Notes: generated from the letters alone by a model not told the origin. Shown: positions 49,777 to 59,411, counted from the first letter of the stretch. The stretch: 64,000 nucleotides of DNA from JAYPHU01 sp038127535 (GCA_038127535.1 JAYPHU010000003.1:62001-126000); one strand, 5' to 3'. Numbers and translations: made by a program.

Positions 49777-50328
49777 ATGCCGCTTTCACAACCTGTCGCA
49801 CGCAAAGAGATTCATACTCGGGAAATCCGCTGCGTCGGCTATGAACGGGAAGACGGTCTTTGGGATATCGAAGGCCGGATCACCGACACCAAGACATACA
49901 GTTTCAAAAACCAGGACCGCGGCCTGGTGGCCAGCGGGCAACCGATCCACGACATGGTGATCAGGCTGACCGTGGACGATGACCTGGTGGTGCAGGAAGC
50001 CGAAGCCTCAACCGAGGCATCGCCGTACAATATTTGCCCCTATATCACCGGCAATATCGCCCGGCTCAAAGGCCTGAAAATTACCGCCGGCTGGACCAAG
50101 GCGGTGCGCGGAGAGCTGGGTGGGGTCAATGGCTGCACCCACATCAGCCAGATGATCATCGGCCCACTGGCGACGACGGCCTATCAGACAATTATTCCAA
50201 TCAAAAATTCACATTCGAAGGTCAAGAAGCCGAAATCAAAGCCGGCGATTATCGGCACCTGCCACGCCTATGCGGCGGATGGAGAAATCGTCAAACGGCT
50301 TTGGCCGAAATACGCGGCGACGGAATAA
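49777..50328 (+). CDS. DUF2889 family protein
   Basis: A 183-residue protein of the DUF2889 family. It opens with HTREIRCVGYEREDGLWDIE, continues with EGRITDTKTYSF and ends with the conserved GGVNGCTHISQMI and the CHAYAADGEIVKR segment. Cys and His in GCTH suggest a possible metal or catalytic site, but the family has no established function. GGAG precedes the ATG. Its pairing with a BenE-type transporter suggests a role in aromatic or organic-acid metabolism. Confidence 0.85.
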   Translation: MPLSQPVARKEIHTREIRCVGYEREDGLWDIEGRITDTKTYSFKNQDRGLVASGQPIHDMVIRLTVDDDLVVQEAEASTEASPYNICPYITGNIARLKGLKITAGWTKAVRGELGGVNGCTHISQMIIGPLATTAYQTIIPIKNSHSKVKKPKSKPAIIGTCHAYAADGEIVKRLWPKYAATE

Positions 50329-50349
50329 CGGTGACTGGAAACACGGCAG

Positions 50350-50655
50350 CTAAGTCGCGCCGGAGTTGTCCTGAATAAATTTTTCTAGCCGGGGGCCGAG
50401 AGTCAGCTTTTTTCCTCTGGCGCCGCCTTCATAGTGATCAGCGACCATTCTGAAATAATTTAGGATGAAGGTTCTCAACGTAGACGTGCGGCTGGCAATG
50501 CCGCGGCTGGCATCCACTACGGAACAAATCTGATTGAGGCTTAAACCTTACCGGGAACAGATATCCGCCAGCCCGCCCCACGTGGATGTTTCCAGGCTGA
50601 TACTGCTTCGGTGACCATTGATGGTTACATTTCTACAGAGAAACTCGGTGCTCAA
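50350..50655 (-). pseudogene. Ribbon-helix-helix regulator gene with an in-frame stop
   Basis: On the minus strand, 102 codons from a TTG at 50655 read NVTINGHRSSISLE, then WGGLADICSR, then a TAA at 50548-50550, then GLSLNQICSVVDASRGIASR, TSTLRTFILNYFRMVADHYE and RLEKFIQDNSG to a TAG at 50350. This is the RHH_4-type ribbon-helix-helix pattern (NVTI-GHRTS-LE...W..L..IA-REGLSLN...LR.F.L.YF). The TAA stands where a Glu or Gln codon is expected (one base change). Nothing else in the frame is damaged, so it is a young pseudogene or is read through. Outside it, 50329-50893 holds only a hairpin. Confidence 0.65.
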
Positions 50656-50771
50656 TACTCTTATTAATTCGATACGAATTTAACGTTTTAAGTCTGTAAA
50701 TGAACAGCCTTCCAAAAATTTCACATTCTGATTTTGGTTCAAGAAATAATTGCATTGGATTTCCCCGTGAC

Positions 50772-50804
50772 CCCTGGGATTAACCCCAGGGTTGATAATT
50801 TTTT
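50772..50804 (+). terminator. Rho-independent terminator
   Basis: A seven-base-pair stem (CCCTGGG at 50772-50778, CCCAGGG at 50785-50791) followed by TTGATAATTTTTT. It lies upstream of the J-domain gene, so it may end the BenE-DUF2889 transcript some 440 bases downstream of its last gene, or a short leader RNA. Confidence 0.55.
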
Positions 50805-50893
50805 CCATAGAAAAATTATGGTCATCAAGTGGTTTACAGGTTTCTTCGTTGTCTTCACTTGCCTTCGGACGGACACGCTTTCATAGTGAAGCG

Positions 50894-51475
50894 ATGAAAA
50901 ATCAGTCTCAAACCGTCGAAGATGTTTTCGAGTATCTGCGGGAGCCGCATCAGCGCCATTGCGCCTGGTCGGGCTGTGCCTCGGCGGGTGAATTCCGGGC
51001 GCCGGTTTCGCGGGAAAACCTGGACGAATTCCATTGGTTCTGCCTTGATCATGTACGGATTTACAATAAAGCCTGGAACTATTATGAAGGCATGTCCGAT
51101 GCGGAGGTGGAAGCCGCCGTACGATCCGATATCACTTGGAACCGGCCGTCCTGGCCTTTGGGCTCCGCGCCACAGATGGGCGGAAGCATAAAGCCGAACG
51201 CCGGGTTCGAGGACGTAAACGATCCATTCGGATTTATGGGGCCGGGTGAGTCCGAGAGCGAGCCCCGCAAAAAGTCGCCACTGGCGGCGGAACGCCGCGC
51301 GCTGGCTGTGATGGGGCTCAATTATCCGGTCACCGAGGCAGAGGTAAAGGCACGGTATAAGATACTGGTGAAACGCCACCACCCCGACGCCAACAAAGGC
51401 AATAAGGACGCCGAAGAGAGATTTAAGAGAGTTAACGAGGCTTATGAAACATTGATGCAGTTGATGGTTTCCTAA
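50894..51475 (+). CDS. J-domain (DnaJ-like) protein upstream of cobS
   Basis: A 193-residue protein starting at the ATG at 50894 (MKNQSQTVEDVFEYL). The N-terminal half has the Cys-rich CAWSGCASAGEFRAP motif and FCLDHVRIYNKAWNYYEG, typical of the alphaproteobacterial J-protein placed before cobS. The C-terminal J domain has the HPD triad in VKRHHPDANKG and the following ERFKRVNEAYETL helix. It would stimulate a DnaK-type Hsp70; the gene order suggests a role in assembling or recycling the cobaltochelatase AAA+ complex, which is not proven. cobS starts 32 bases later. Confidence 0.88.
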   Translation: MKNQSQTVEDVFEYLREPHQRHCAWSGCASAGEFRAPVSRENLDEFHWFCLDHVRIYNKAWNYYEGMSDAEVEAAVRSDITWNRPSWPLGSAPQMGGSIKPNAGFEDVNDPFGFMGPGESESEPRKKSPLAAERRALAVMGLNYPVTEAEVKARYKILVKRHHPDANKGNKDAEERFKRVNEAYETLMQLMVS

Positions 51476-51507
51476 GCCCCCATCAAAAGCTGAAATCGGA
51501 AAAATTG

Positions 51508-52515
51508 ATGAGCAAAGATACGACCACTTCAAACGAGGAGGGTGTGTTTCCCTTCGAACAACCGGATATCACCGTTTCCGTCCGCCAGGTTTTCGGGATC
51601 GACAGCGATCTCGAAGTGCCGGCCTTCTCCGAAGGAAACGAATACGTGCCGATCCTGGACGAAGCATACCGCTTTGACCGGGATACGACCCTCGCCATCC
51701 TGGCCGGCTTCGCCCACAACCGCCGGGTGATGATCCAGGGCTATCACGGCACCGGTAAATCTACCCATATCGAACAGGTCGCCTCGCGGCTCAACTGGCC
51801 GTGCATCCGGGTCAACCTCGACAGTCATATCAGCCGGATCGATCTGGTGGGCAAGGACGCGATCGTGCTCAAGGACGGCCAGCAGGTTACCGAGTTTAAG
51901 GAAGGCATCCTTCCCTGGTGCCTGCAGAACCCGACGGCTCTCGTCTTCGATGAATATGACGCCGGCCGGCCGGACGTGATGTTCGTGATCCAGCGGGTGC
52001 TGGAGGTCGAGGGCAAGCTGACCCTGATGGACCAGAGCAAGGTGCTGCGGCCCCACCCGTTCTTCCGCATGTTTGCCACGGCGAACACGGTGGGTCTGGG
52101 CGACACGACCGGCCTCTATCACGGCACACAGCAGATCAACCAGGGCCAGATGGACCGCTGGAACATTGTCACCACGCTGAACTATCTGGAGCATGACGCC
52201 GAAGCGGAAATCGTGCTGTCCAAGGTGCCGGCGTACAACACGGCGGAAGGCCAACAGACCGTGAGCAAGATGGTAGAGCTGGCGGACCTGACCCGGTCCG
52301 GCTTCGTCAACGGCGATATCTCAACCGTAATGTCGCCCCGGACCGTCATCATTTGGGGCGAAAACGCGCAGATTTTCAACGATCTGGGCTTTGCCTTCCG
52401 CCTGACCTTCCTCAACAAGTGCGACGAGATGGAGCGCCCGGTGATCGCCGAGTACTACCAGCGTTGCTTTGGCGAGGAACTGCCGGAGTCCGCGGCCAAC
52501 GTTACCCTCTCCTAA
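51508..52515 (+). CDS. cobS: Cobaltochelatase subunit CobS
   Basis: A 335-residue AAA+ ATPase. The Walker A motif is IQGYHGTGKSTHIEQ (about residues 76-90), the Walker B region is ALVFDEYDAGRPDVMF, and sensor residues are in RMFATANTVGLGD. CobS forms a ring complex with CobT that powers cobalt insertion by CobN into hydrogenobyrinic acid diamide in aerobic B12 synthesis. The start is the ATG at 51508; a TTG directly before it is less likely. CobN and the other B12 genes are not in the window. CobT follows after 21 bases. Confidence 0.95.
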   Translation: MSKDTTTSNEEGVFPFEQPDITVSVRQVFGIDSDLEVPAFSEGNEYVPILDEAYRFDRDTTLAILAGFAHNRRVMIQGYHGTGKSTHIEQVASRLNWPCIRVNLDSHISRIDLVGKDAIVLKDGQQVTEFKEGILPWCLQNPTALVFDEYDAGRPDVMFVIQRVLEVEGKLTLMDQSKVLRPHPFFRMFATANTVGLGDTTGLYHGTQQINQGQMDRWNIVTTLNYLEHDAEAEIVLSKVPAYNTAEGQQTVSKMVELADLTRSGFVNGDISTVMSPRTVIIWGENAQIFNDLGFAFRLTFLNKCDEMERPVIAEYYQRCFGEELPESAANVTLS

Positions 52516-52536
52516 GCCGGAGATTTGGGCCGGACC

Positions 52537-54381
52537 ATGGATCAGGACAACCAGGAACTCGTCAAGCGGGTTACCGAAGCTGCCCTCAAGGCAGTCGCGG
52601 CCCGCAACGATGTGGAGGTGAATTTCGCCCCCGGCGCCCATGGCCTGATGCAGACCGGCGTGGGCATGACCGCGCGTCTACCGACCCCTACCCGGCAATT
52701 CGACACCAATGACCTGCGCGTGCTACGCGGTGAAGCGGATACCACCGCGTTGCGGCTCCGCTATCACGATACCGACGTCTACAATCGCCAGCGCCCGGCG
52801 AGCGGCACCAGCGCCGCCCTGTTCGACGCGGCTGAACAGGCGCGAGTGGAGGCGCTGGGCTGCCGCACCCTCGAAGGCGTCGCCAAGAACCTCTACGATT
52901 TTCAGGAAGCCCAGGCCCACGACAAGGGCTTACACCTGGTCGAGGAACAGCAGGAAGCTCAGCTGGCCGACGCGGTCAGCATGGTGCTCCGGGAAAAACT
53001 CACCGGTCAGCCGGTACCGCCCTCCGCCGAGCCAATGATGCGTCACTGGCGGGACTGGGTCGACGAGAAAATCGGTAATAAGTTCAATGACTTGAGAACA
53101 ACTCTGCACGACCAGGAAGCGTTCGGCGAGTCGCTGATGGATATCCTGGAACAGCTCGACCTGCCCGCCGACAGCGATGCGGAACCGGAAGGCCAGTCCG
53201 ACGACGAGCAGGACGATCAGCAGGATCAGGACGAACAGGACAGCCAGGACGCGGAATCCGATGCCGACGGCGACGACACCCAGGAACAGGAAATGGAAAT
53301 GGAGTTCCTGGACCCCGACGCCATGGAAGACGTCGAAGACCTGATGGATCCGGAAGACGCGGAAGAAGACCCGGACGCCACCATGCAGGGCCGCCCGCAG
53401 CACCCGGATTTCCCGGAAGGCCATGTTGAGCCCTACCGCGCATATTCGACCGAATACGACGAGGTGGTCTCCGCTGAAGAGCTGTGCGAACCGGAGGAAC
53501 TGGGCCGGCTGCGCGCGCAACTGGACCAGCAACTCTCTCATCTGCAGGGCGTCGTCTCCCGTCTCGCCAACCGGCTGCAGCGGCGCTTGATGGCACAACA
53601 GCAGCGCTGGTGGGAATTTGATCTGGACGAAGGCTTCCTGGATTCCGGCCGGCTCGCCCGCGTGGTCGCCAATCCGCTGCATCCGCTATCTTATAAAATC
53701 GAGAAGGAACATAAATTCCGCGATACCGTGGTGACCCTGCTGATCGACAATTCGGGCTCCATGCGGGGCCGGCCGATCTCGGTCGCGGCCATGTCCGCCG
53801 ATATCATCGCCCGAACCCTTGAACGGTGTGCGGTGAAGGTCGAGGTTTTGGGCTTCACCACACGCGCCTGGAAAGGCGGCCAGGCCCGGGAACGCTGGGT
53901 CGAGGAAGGCAAAAGCCTCAATCCGGGCCGGCTTAATGATCTGCGGCACATTGTCTACAAGGCGGCCGACGCGCCTTGGCGCCGGGCCCGGCGAAATTTG
54001 GGCCTAATGCTGCGCGAAGGGCTGTTGAAGGAAAATATCGATGGCGAAGCGCTGTTGTGGGCCTATAACCGCCTGATCGGCCGGCCGGAGCAGCGTCGTA
54101 TTCTTATGGTCATCTCCGACGGCGCCCCGGTCGATGACGCGACCCTGTCGGTGAACCCCGGCAACTACCTGGAACGACATTTGCGGGACGTGATCAACTT
54201 TATTGAGACCAAAACGCCCATTGAAGTCACCGCCATCGGCATCGGCCACGACGTGACCCGCTATTATCAGCGAGCTGTCACCATTAACGATGCAGAGGAA
54301 TTGGGCGGCACCATGATGCAAAATCTGACCGATCTGTTCGACGAGAAGGCGAACGGGCCCAAGCCCGGCATGATGCACTAA
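52537..54381 (+). CDS. cobT: Cobaltochelatase subunit CobT
   Basis: A 614-residue protein from the ATG at 52537. The N-terminal domain begins NQELVKRVTEAALKAVAAR, followed by a long acidic Asp/Glu/Gln-rich linker (about residues 215-285, repeating EQDSQDAESD-type stretches). The C-terminal von Willebrand A domain carries the MIDAS motif VTLLIDNSGSMRGRPIS (about residue 404) and ILMVISDGAPVDD. CobT partners CobS in the cobaltochelatase. A GGAG lies about 14 bases upstream of the ATG; a TTG at 52525 is too close to it to be used. Confidence 0.94.
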   Translation: MDQDNQELVKRVTEAALKAVAARNDVEVNFAPGAHGLMQTGVGMTARLPTPTRQFDTNDLRVLRGEADTTALRLRYHDTDVYNRQRPASGTSAALFDAAEQARVEALGCRTLEGVAKNLYDFQEAQAHDKGLHLVEEQQEAQLADAVSMVLREKLTGQPVPPSAEPMMRHWRDWVDEKIGNKFNDLRTTLHDQEAFGESLMDILEQLDLPADSDAEPEGQSDDEQDDQQDQDEQDSQDAESDADGDDTQEQEMEMEFLDPDAMEDVEDLMDPEDAEEDPDATMQGRPQHPDFPEGHVEPYRAYSTEYDEVVSAEELCEPEELGRLRAQLDQQLSHLQGVVSRLANRLQRRLMAQQQRWWEFDLDEGFLDSGRLARVVANPLHPLSYKIEKEHKFRDTVVTLLIDNSGSMRGRPISVAAMSADIIARTLERCAVKVEVLGFTTRAWKGGQARERWVEEGKSLNPGRLNDLRHIVYKAADAPWRRARRNLGLMLREGLLKENIDGEALLWAYNRLIGRPEQRRILMVISDGAPVDDATLSVNPGNYLERHLRDVINFIETKTPIEVTAIGIGHDVTRYYQRAVTINDAEELGGTMMQNLTDLFDEKANGPKPGMMH

Positions 54382-54420
54382 TCGTCATTTAATTCAATAA
54401 AATCATATATTTATAAAAAT

Positions 54421-54447
54421 GCTCGCAATTGAATTTGGATTGCGAGC
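54421..54447. terminator. Hairpin between cobT and rpmB
   Basis: A perfect nine-base-pair stem (GCTCGCAAT, ATTGCGAGC) with a nine-base loop. On the minus strand it is followed by ATTTTTATAAATAT, so it can terminate rpmB transcription that passes the first terminator at 54495-54518. Confidence 0.5.
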
Positions 54448-54494
54448 AATGCTATTTCGTTTGTAGCGATGGCAAATGTGCCGCGCGCAATAAG

Positions 54495-54518
54495 AAACCC
54501 GCCTGACGGCGGGTTTTT
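54495..54518. terminator. Bidirectional rho-independent terminator
   Basis: A nine-base-pair stem (AAACCCGCC at 54495-54503, GGCGGGTTT at 54508-54516) with a TGAC loop and T-rich flanks on both strands. It can end cobT on the plus strand and rpmB on the minus strand. Confidence 0.8.
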
Positions 54519-54537
54519 AGGTAATCGGAGAAATCGC

Positions 54538-54828
54538 TTATGCGGCGTTTTTCGCCTGCGCTTTCTTCAAACGGTTGCGAAGCTTTTTGGCTTCATCGGT
54601 CAAATTGTTGGCCTTGGCAGTCAGCAGGAACTTATCTAGTCCGCCATTGTGCTCAATGGTGCGGAGACCGGCCGCCGACACTTTCAAAGTCACCGGACCC
54701 AGCGTATCGCTGTGCAGGGTCATTTTGTGTACGTTCGGCAGATAGCGGCGGCGCGTTTTGTTGTGCGCGTGGCTCACATTGTTGCCGGTCTGAACGCCTT
54801 TGCCGGTGATGTCGCAACGTCTGGACAT
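54538..54828 (-). CDS. rpmB: 50S ribosomal protein L28
   Basis: A 96-residue L28. The family opening MSRRCDITGKGVQTGNNVSH and the NKTRRRYLPNVHKMTL segment are intact, as is the alphaproteobacterial C-terminal extension (LDKFLLTAKANNL). AAGGAAG precedes the ATG. It is part of the large ribosomal subunit. Convergent with cobT, which is its usual neighbour in this class. Confidence 0.97.
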   Translation of the reverse strand: MSRRCDITGKGVQTGNNVSHAHNKTRRRYLPNVHKMTLHSDTLGPVTLKVSAAGLRTIEHNGGLDKFLLTAKANNLTDEAKKLRNRLKKAQAKNAA

Positions 54829-54986
54829 GACTTTCTTCCTTAATCTCTCTCCGCAGGCCCCAAATCAGCCCGGCTCAATAAATCACGTTTCCGAGGGGCC
54901 TCCGCCCCGGAAGAGGCAGCGTTTTAAGGCCCAATGCCTCCCCCGTCAAGGGAAAAAGCCTTTTAATTACTGAGTATTCCGCCTTT

Positions 54987-57212
54987 TTATCCCACGATCC
55001 CGTTGAGCGTGGCGCTCGGGCGCATGGCGGTGGCGACCTTGGCCGCGTCGGCACGGTAATAGCCGCCCACATCCACGCTGTGACCCTGGGCATCGTTGAG
55101 CTCGGCCACGATCTTGTCTTCATTTTCGGTCAGCGCCTTGGCGACGGGCTCGAAGTGGGCTTTCAGCTCCGCATCCGTGTCCTGCTCCGCCAACGCCTGG
55201 GCCCAGAACATGGCCAGATAATAGTGGCTGCCCCGATTGTCCAGCTCGCCAACCTTGCGGCTCGGCGACTTGTTGGTTTCCAGGTGGATGGTGATGGCCC
55301 GATCCAGCGTGTCCGCCATCACTTGCGCCTTGGCGTTGCCGCGGGACTGGCTGAGATGCTCCAGTGAGGCGCCGAGGGCGCAGAACTCACCCAGGGAATC
55401 CCACCGCAGGTGCCCCTCTTCCAGCATTTGCTGCACGTGCTTCGGTGCCGAACCGCCGGCGCCAGTCTCAAACAGGCCGCCGCCCGCCATCAGGGGTACG
55501 ATCGACAGCATCTTGGCGCTGGTACCCACTTCTAGGATTGGGAACAGATCGGTCAGATAGTCGCGGAGCACGTTGCCGGTGACCGAAATGGTGTTCTGGC
55601 CATTGGCGACCCGCTCCAGCGCGTGCCGGGTGGCGTCCTGGGGCGACATGATCTGGATGTCCAGACCGTCGGTGTCCAGGTCCTTGAGGTATTCGTGCAC
55701 CTTCTCGATCAGTTGCGCATCATGGGCCCGGTCCTTGTTGAGCCAGAAGATGGCCGGATCGCCCGACAGACGCGCGCGGCGCACACCCAGCTGCACCCAG
55801 TCCTTGATCGCCGGGTCGCGGGTAATGCAAGCCCGCCAGATATCGCCTTCGGCCACATTGTGTTCCAGCAGAGTGTTGCCCGCCGCATCAACCACCCGGA
55901 TCAAACCGTCCGCCGGCGCGGTAAAGGTCTGCGGGTGGGAGCCGTACTCTTCCGCCTGGCGGGCCATCAGACCCACGTTGGCGACGGTGCCCATCTTGGT
56001 CGGATCGTACGCGCCGTTCTCGATGCAGAACTTGATGGTCTCGTCATAGACCGCCGCATAGCTTGAATCGGGGATCACGCACTTGGTGTCCCGGGGCTTA
56101 TTGTCCTTGTCCCAGCCCTTGCCGCCACCTCGGATCAGGGCCGGCATGGAGGCATCGATGATCACGTCGCTGGGCACGTGCAGGTTGGTCAGCCCCCGGT
56201 CGGAATTGACCATGTAGAGGTCCGGCTGGCTATTCATGCAGGCCTGGATATCGGCTTCGATCTCGGCCTTTTTATCCGCCGGCAGCTCTCCAACCTTCTC
56301 CATCAGCTCGCCGATGCCGTTGTTGGGATTCACGCCCGCGTTAGCCAGCGTATCGCCGTGCTTCTCAAACACGTCGGCCAGATAGACCGAGACCGCGTGG
56401 CCGAAGATGATCGGATCGGCGACCTTCATCATGGTCGCCTTCAGGTGAACGGAGAACAAGACGCCGCTTTTCTTGGCGTCTTCGACCTGTTCGCCCAGGA
56501 ATTTGCGCAGCGCCTTGCAGTCCATGAAGGTGGAATCGACCACATCGCCGGCGTCCAGCGGGGTCGCGGCCTTCAACTCGGTCACGCTGCCGTCCTTGGC
56601 GACGAATTCGATCTTGGCGTCGCCTTCGGAGCCGGCGGGCACGGTCACTGATTTCTCGTTGGAGCGGAAGTCGTTGACCCCCATGGTCGCCACGTGGGTT
56701 TTGGAGTCCTTCACCCACTCGCCCATGCTATGGGGATGGGACCTGGCATAAGACTTCACCGCGTTGGGCGCGCGCCGGTCGGAATTGCCCTGACGTAGCA
56801 CCGGGTTCACCGCGCTACCCAGCACATTGCCGTAGGCCGCGCGGATTTTCTTTTCTTGATCGGTGGACGGGTTTTCCGGGAAGTCCGGGACCGGCACACC
56901 CTTCTCCTGCAGTTCCTTGATGGCCGCATTCAACTGCGGGATGGAGGCGGAGATGTTCGGCAGCTTGATGATATTGGCCTCGGGCTCGGTCACCATTTTG
57001 CCCAGAAGCGCCAGATCATCGGGCTGGCCGTGCTCGGCCGGCATGAACGGCGTCATGTTGGCGACGATCCGCCCGGCCAGGGAAATATCCTTGGTGCCGA
57101 CAGAAATGCCGGCCGGGGCTAGGAAGGTTTGAATGATCGGCAGGAACGATCCGCTCGCCAGTTCGGGGGCTTCGTCCACTTGGGTGTAGATAATGTCCAG
57201 TTGATCGGCCAT
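54987..57212 (-). CDS. icd: Monomeric NADP-dependent isocitrate dehydrogenase
   Basis: A 741-residue protein of the monomeric IDH family (the 80-kDa type, not the 45-kDa dimeric enzyme). The start is the ATG at 57212, with AGAGGAGAG upstream. Family landmarks are SFLPIIQTFLAPAGISVGTK, IKLPNISASIPQLNAAIKEL, SDRGLTNLHVPSDVIIDASM and MGTVANVGLMARQAEEYGSH. It makes 2-oxoglutarate and NADPH from isocitrate. That product is also the co-substrate of the four TauD-type oxygenases here. Monocistronic. Confidence 0.97.
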   Translation of the reverse strand: MADQLDIIYTQVDEAPELASGSFLPIIQTFLAPAGISVGTKDISLAGRIVANMTPFMPAEHGQPDDLALLGKMVTEPEANIIKLPNISASIPQLNAAIKELQEKGVPVPDFPENPSTDQEKKIRAAYGNVLGSAVNPVLRQGNSDRRAPNAVKSYARSHPHSMGEWVKDSKTHVATMGVNDFRSNEKSVTVPAGSEGDAKIEFVAKDGSVTELKAATPLDAGDVVDSTFMDCKALRKFLGEQVEDAKKSGVLFSVHLKATMMKVADPIIFGHAVSVYLADVFEKHGDTLANAGVNPNNGIGELMEKVGELPADKKAEIEADIQACMNSQPDLYMVNSDRGLTNLHVPSDVIIDASMPALIRGGGKGWDKDNKPRDTKCVIPDSSYAAVYDETIKFCIENGAYDPTKMGTVANVGLMARQAEEYGSHPQTFTAPADGLIRVVDAAGNTLLEHNVAEGDIWRACITRDPAIKDWVQLGVRRARLSGDPAIFWLNKDRAHDAQLIEKVHEYLKDLDTDGLDIQIMSPQDATRHALERVANGQNTISVTGNVLRDYLTDLFPILEVGTSAKMLSIVPLMAGGGLFETGAGGSAPKHVQQMLEEGHLRWDSLGEFCALGASLEHLSQSRGNAKAQVMADTLDRAITIHLETNKSPSRKVGELDNRGSHYYLAMFWAQALAEQDTDAELKAHFEPVAKALTENEDKIVAELNDAQGHSVDVGGYYRADAAKVATAMRPSATLNGIVG

Positions 57213-57491
57213 TTGACTCTCCTCTTGTCCGGCGGGCGCGCGATTACCGGTCGGCACAGTCTTTCCGGCACTGCGCCGGCGCGCTCAAGCCACATAAAAT
57301 GTTTAAGTCTCAGATCGTCCGCCGGGGTGCGCCCCAGTTCAATTGTCGAGAACTACGTGTTTCGGACGGCGGCAAAATAAGCGCCGGGACGGGCGTTTGC
57401 AAGAGACTCCGCGCAACTCAGCCTTTTCAATTTTGCGGGAGTTTGGCTAGACTTTAAGCGATCGGAAACCGTGTCAGCGGAGGCGGCCAAA

Positions 57492-58661
57492 ATGGACGGC
57501 GACAAGGCGAAAACAACGGAAAACTGGAGGGACTTTGTCTCCGCCAAACCGGACACGACCGGTGGTAAGTATCTCCGCAGATTCTGGCAACCGGTGGCCC
57601 TGTCCCGGCAGATCGAGGCCGGTAAGGTCATGCCTCTCCATATCCTGGAGGAGAAGTTCACCCTCTACCGGGGCGAGACCGGCACGGCCCATGTGGTCGG
57701 TCAACGCTGCGCTCACCGGGCGACCCAGCTCTCGACCGGCTGGGTCAAGGACGACAGAATTCAATGTATGTATCACGGGTGGACCTATGACGGGGACGGC
57801 AACTGCGTGGCCCGACCCGGCGAGAAACCGTCCGGTCCGTTCAAGCGCGCTAAGATACCGGCCTATCCGACTGAAGAACATCTGGGCGTGATCTTTGCCT
57901 ATTTCGGCGAAGGGGAACCGCCCGAATTTCCGCCCTTCGACGGCTATAAGGAGATCGGCCAGATCGAGACCCATGCACTGGAGTTTCCCAGCAACTGGTT
58001 TCAGACCATGGAAAACCATTTCGACGAGACCCATGTGGCCTTCGTCCATACGTTCAGCGGCTCCCACGACAACCTGGGGCGCTCCGAGTACGACCTACCG
58101 GAGATGAATATTTACGAAACCGATTACGGCATGATCCGGGAAACCAAGGTGCCGGGCGGCGCACTACGCAAGACGCTGTATCTGATGCCCAACATCATGC
58201 GGATCATCATCCCCACCTTCGGCGACCTGACCGAGGTTGGCGGCTGGCGCGATACCTATATCATCCTGGTGCCGACCGATGATGAGAACCACCGGGTGTT
58301 TTTCATCAAGAATGTGCATATCGACGAGAAAGACATGCCGGCCTTCGAGAAGATGCACGCGGCGTTCCAGGCCAAGATCAAGGCCGCCCGCCCGGTCTGC
58401 GAAATCACCGAGGAAATTCTGGAGGGCAAGGGCCATCTCACCGACTACCTGGACCATCCCTACATTCTGATCTTGGAAGACGCGGTGACCCAAGGCGGCC
58501 AAGGCCGGATCACCGACCGCAGCCTGGAAATGCTGGGCCGCACAGACGCCGGGGTGGCGGCGTTCAGACGAGTTTATTTACGGGAGATGCAGGCGATGCT
58601 TGACGGCCGGCCCCTCAAAGACTGGATCCGCCTGAACGAGGAACCCGCGATGGGGTTTTAG
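57492..58661 (+). CDS. Rieske ring-hydroxylating oxygenase, large (alpha) subunit
   Basis: A 389-residue Rieske-type oxygenase. The start is the ATG at 57492, because GCGGAGG lies about eight bases before it; a GTG at 57471 is less well supported. The [2Fe-2S] ligands are in QRCAHRATQL and IQCMYHGWTYDGDG, and the mononuclear iron site is in ENHFDETHVAFVH. It activates O2 for dihydroxylation, demethylation or similar steps and needs a separate reductase. The reductase and ferredoxin are not adjacent. The 279 bases before it are shared with the divergent icd gene and hold no other gene. It resembles single-component alpha-subunit oxygenases acting on phthalate- or choline-like substrates. Confidence 0.88.
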   Translation: MDGDKAKTTENWRDFVSAKPDTTGGKYLRRFWQPVALSRQIEAGKVMPLHILEEKFTLYRGETGTAHVVGQRCAHRATQLSTGWVKDDRIQCMYHGWTYDGDGNCVARPGEKPSGPFKRAKIPAYPTEEHLGVIFAYFGEGEPPEFPPFDGYKEIGQIETHALEFPSNWFQTMENHFDETHVAFVHTFSGSHDNLGRSEYDLPEMNIYETDYGMIRETKVPGGALRKTLYLMPNIMRIIIPTFGDLTEVGGWRDTYIILVPTDDENHRVFFIKNVHIDEKDMPAFEKMHAAFQAKIKAARPVCEITEEILEGKGHLTDYLDHPYILILEDAVTQGGQGRITDRSLEMLGRTDAGVAAFRRVYLREMQAMLDGRPLKDWIRLNEEPAMGF

Positions 58662-58670
58662 CTCTAGAGC

Positions 58671-59255
58671 CTACAAGTGATGATCTAGGACGACACGGCC
58701 GGGTTCAGGGGCGTTTTCGAGCGCCGTGAAGATATCCTCCACCCGGTCGACAACTGAATACAGTTCCTTGCATTTCGGATGAGCGAAGCCGTGGGCGATG
58801 ATATCGTCGACCAGCCGGTCGACCCCGTCCCAGCAGCCCTCGATATTAAGGACAACGATCGGCCGGTCATGGAGCTGAAGCTGCTTCCAGGTCAGCACTT
58901 CGATAAACTCCTCCATGGTACCCAGCCCGCCGGGCAGCACCACGTACCCGTCGGCGCGGGTGAACATGGTGTGTTTGCGTTCATGCATGTTGGGGGCACG
59001 GATCAGTTCGGTGACGTTCACGTGGGCGACCTCCAGATCAAAAAGAAATTCGGGGATGACGCCGATCACCTCCCCCCCGCCAGCCAGCACGTGATTGGCC
59101 AGCTCCCCCATAATCCCGATGGTTCCGCCGCCATAGACCAAATCCACCTTGCGCGCCGCCATCTCTGTACCCAAGGTGCGGGCAGCCTCCAAAAATGCCG
59201 GGGAGTTGCCGTATTTGGAGCCGCAATAGACGGCAAGAGCGGAAATTTGCGTCAT
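58671..59255 (-). CDS. LOG-family protein (nucleoside 5'-monophosphate phosphoribohydrolase)
   Basis: A 194-residue LOG/TIGR00730 protein. The family motif PGGxGTxxE is present as VVLPGGLGTMEEF, with the GGGTIGIMGELAN nucleotide-binding loop and the partner ERKHTMFTRAD. The enzyme releases the free base from cytokinin-like or AMP-like nucleotides; in bacteria the function is mostly nucleotide salvage. It is convergent with the Rieske gene, with nine bases between stops. Confidence 0.9.
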   Translation of the reverse strand: MTQISALAVYCGSKYGNSPAFLEAARTLGTEMAARKVDLVYGGGTIGIMGELANHVLAGGGEVIGVIPEFLFDLEVAHVNVTELIRAPNMHERKHTMFTRADGYVVLPGGLGTMEEFIEVLTWKQLQLHDRPIVVLNIEGCWDGVDRLVDDIIAHGFAHPKCKELYSVVDRVEDIFTALENAPEPGRVVLDHHL

Positions 59256-59411
59256 GAGATTGACAAATTCGGTGCGTAATCGGGGTCAGCGGAAACAGTT
59301 ATAACGAACAAATATCTGACATAGGACTGGGAATAAGTCCAACACTCTGCTGTTATCTAACTAGGCCGGAGTCTTAAACGGCTTAACGTGTGCAATCTCG
59401 GAGGTTTATCC

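Noticed and set aside
7907..50550. Recoding of TAA/TAG as sense codons to explain the five in-frame stops
   Set aside because: Many intact genes here end at TAA or TAG exactly at the family's expected C-terminus (aroB, secA, rpmB), so both codons work as stops.
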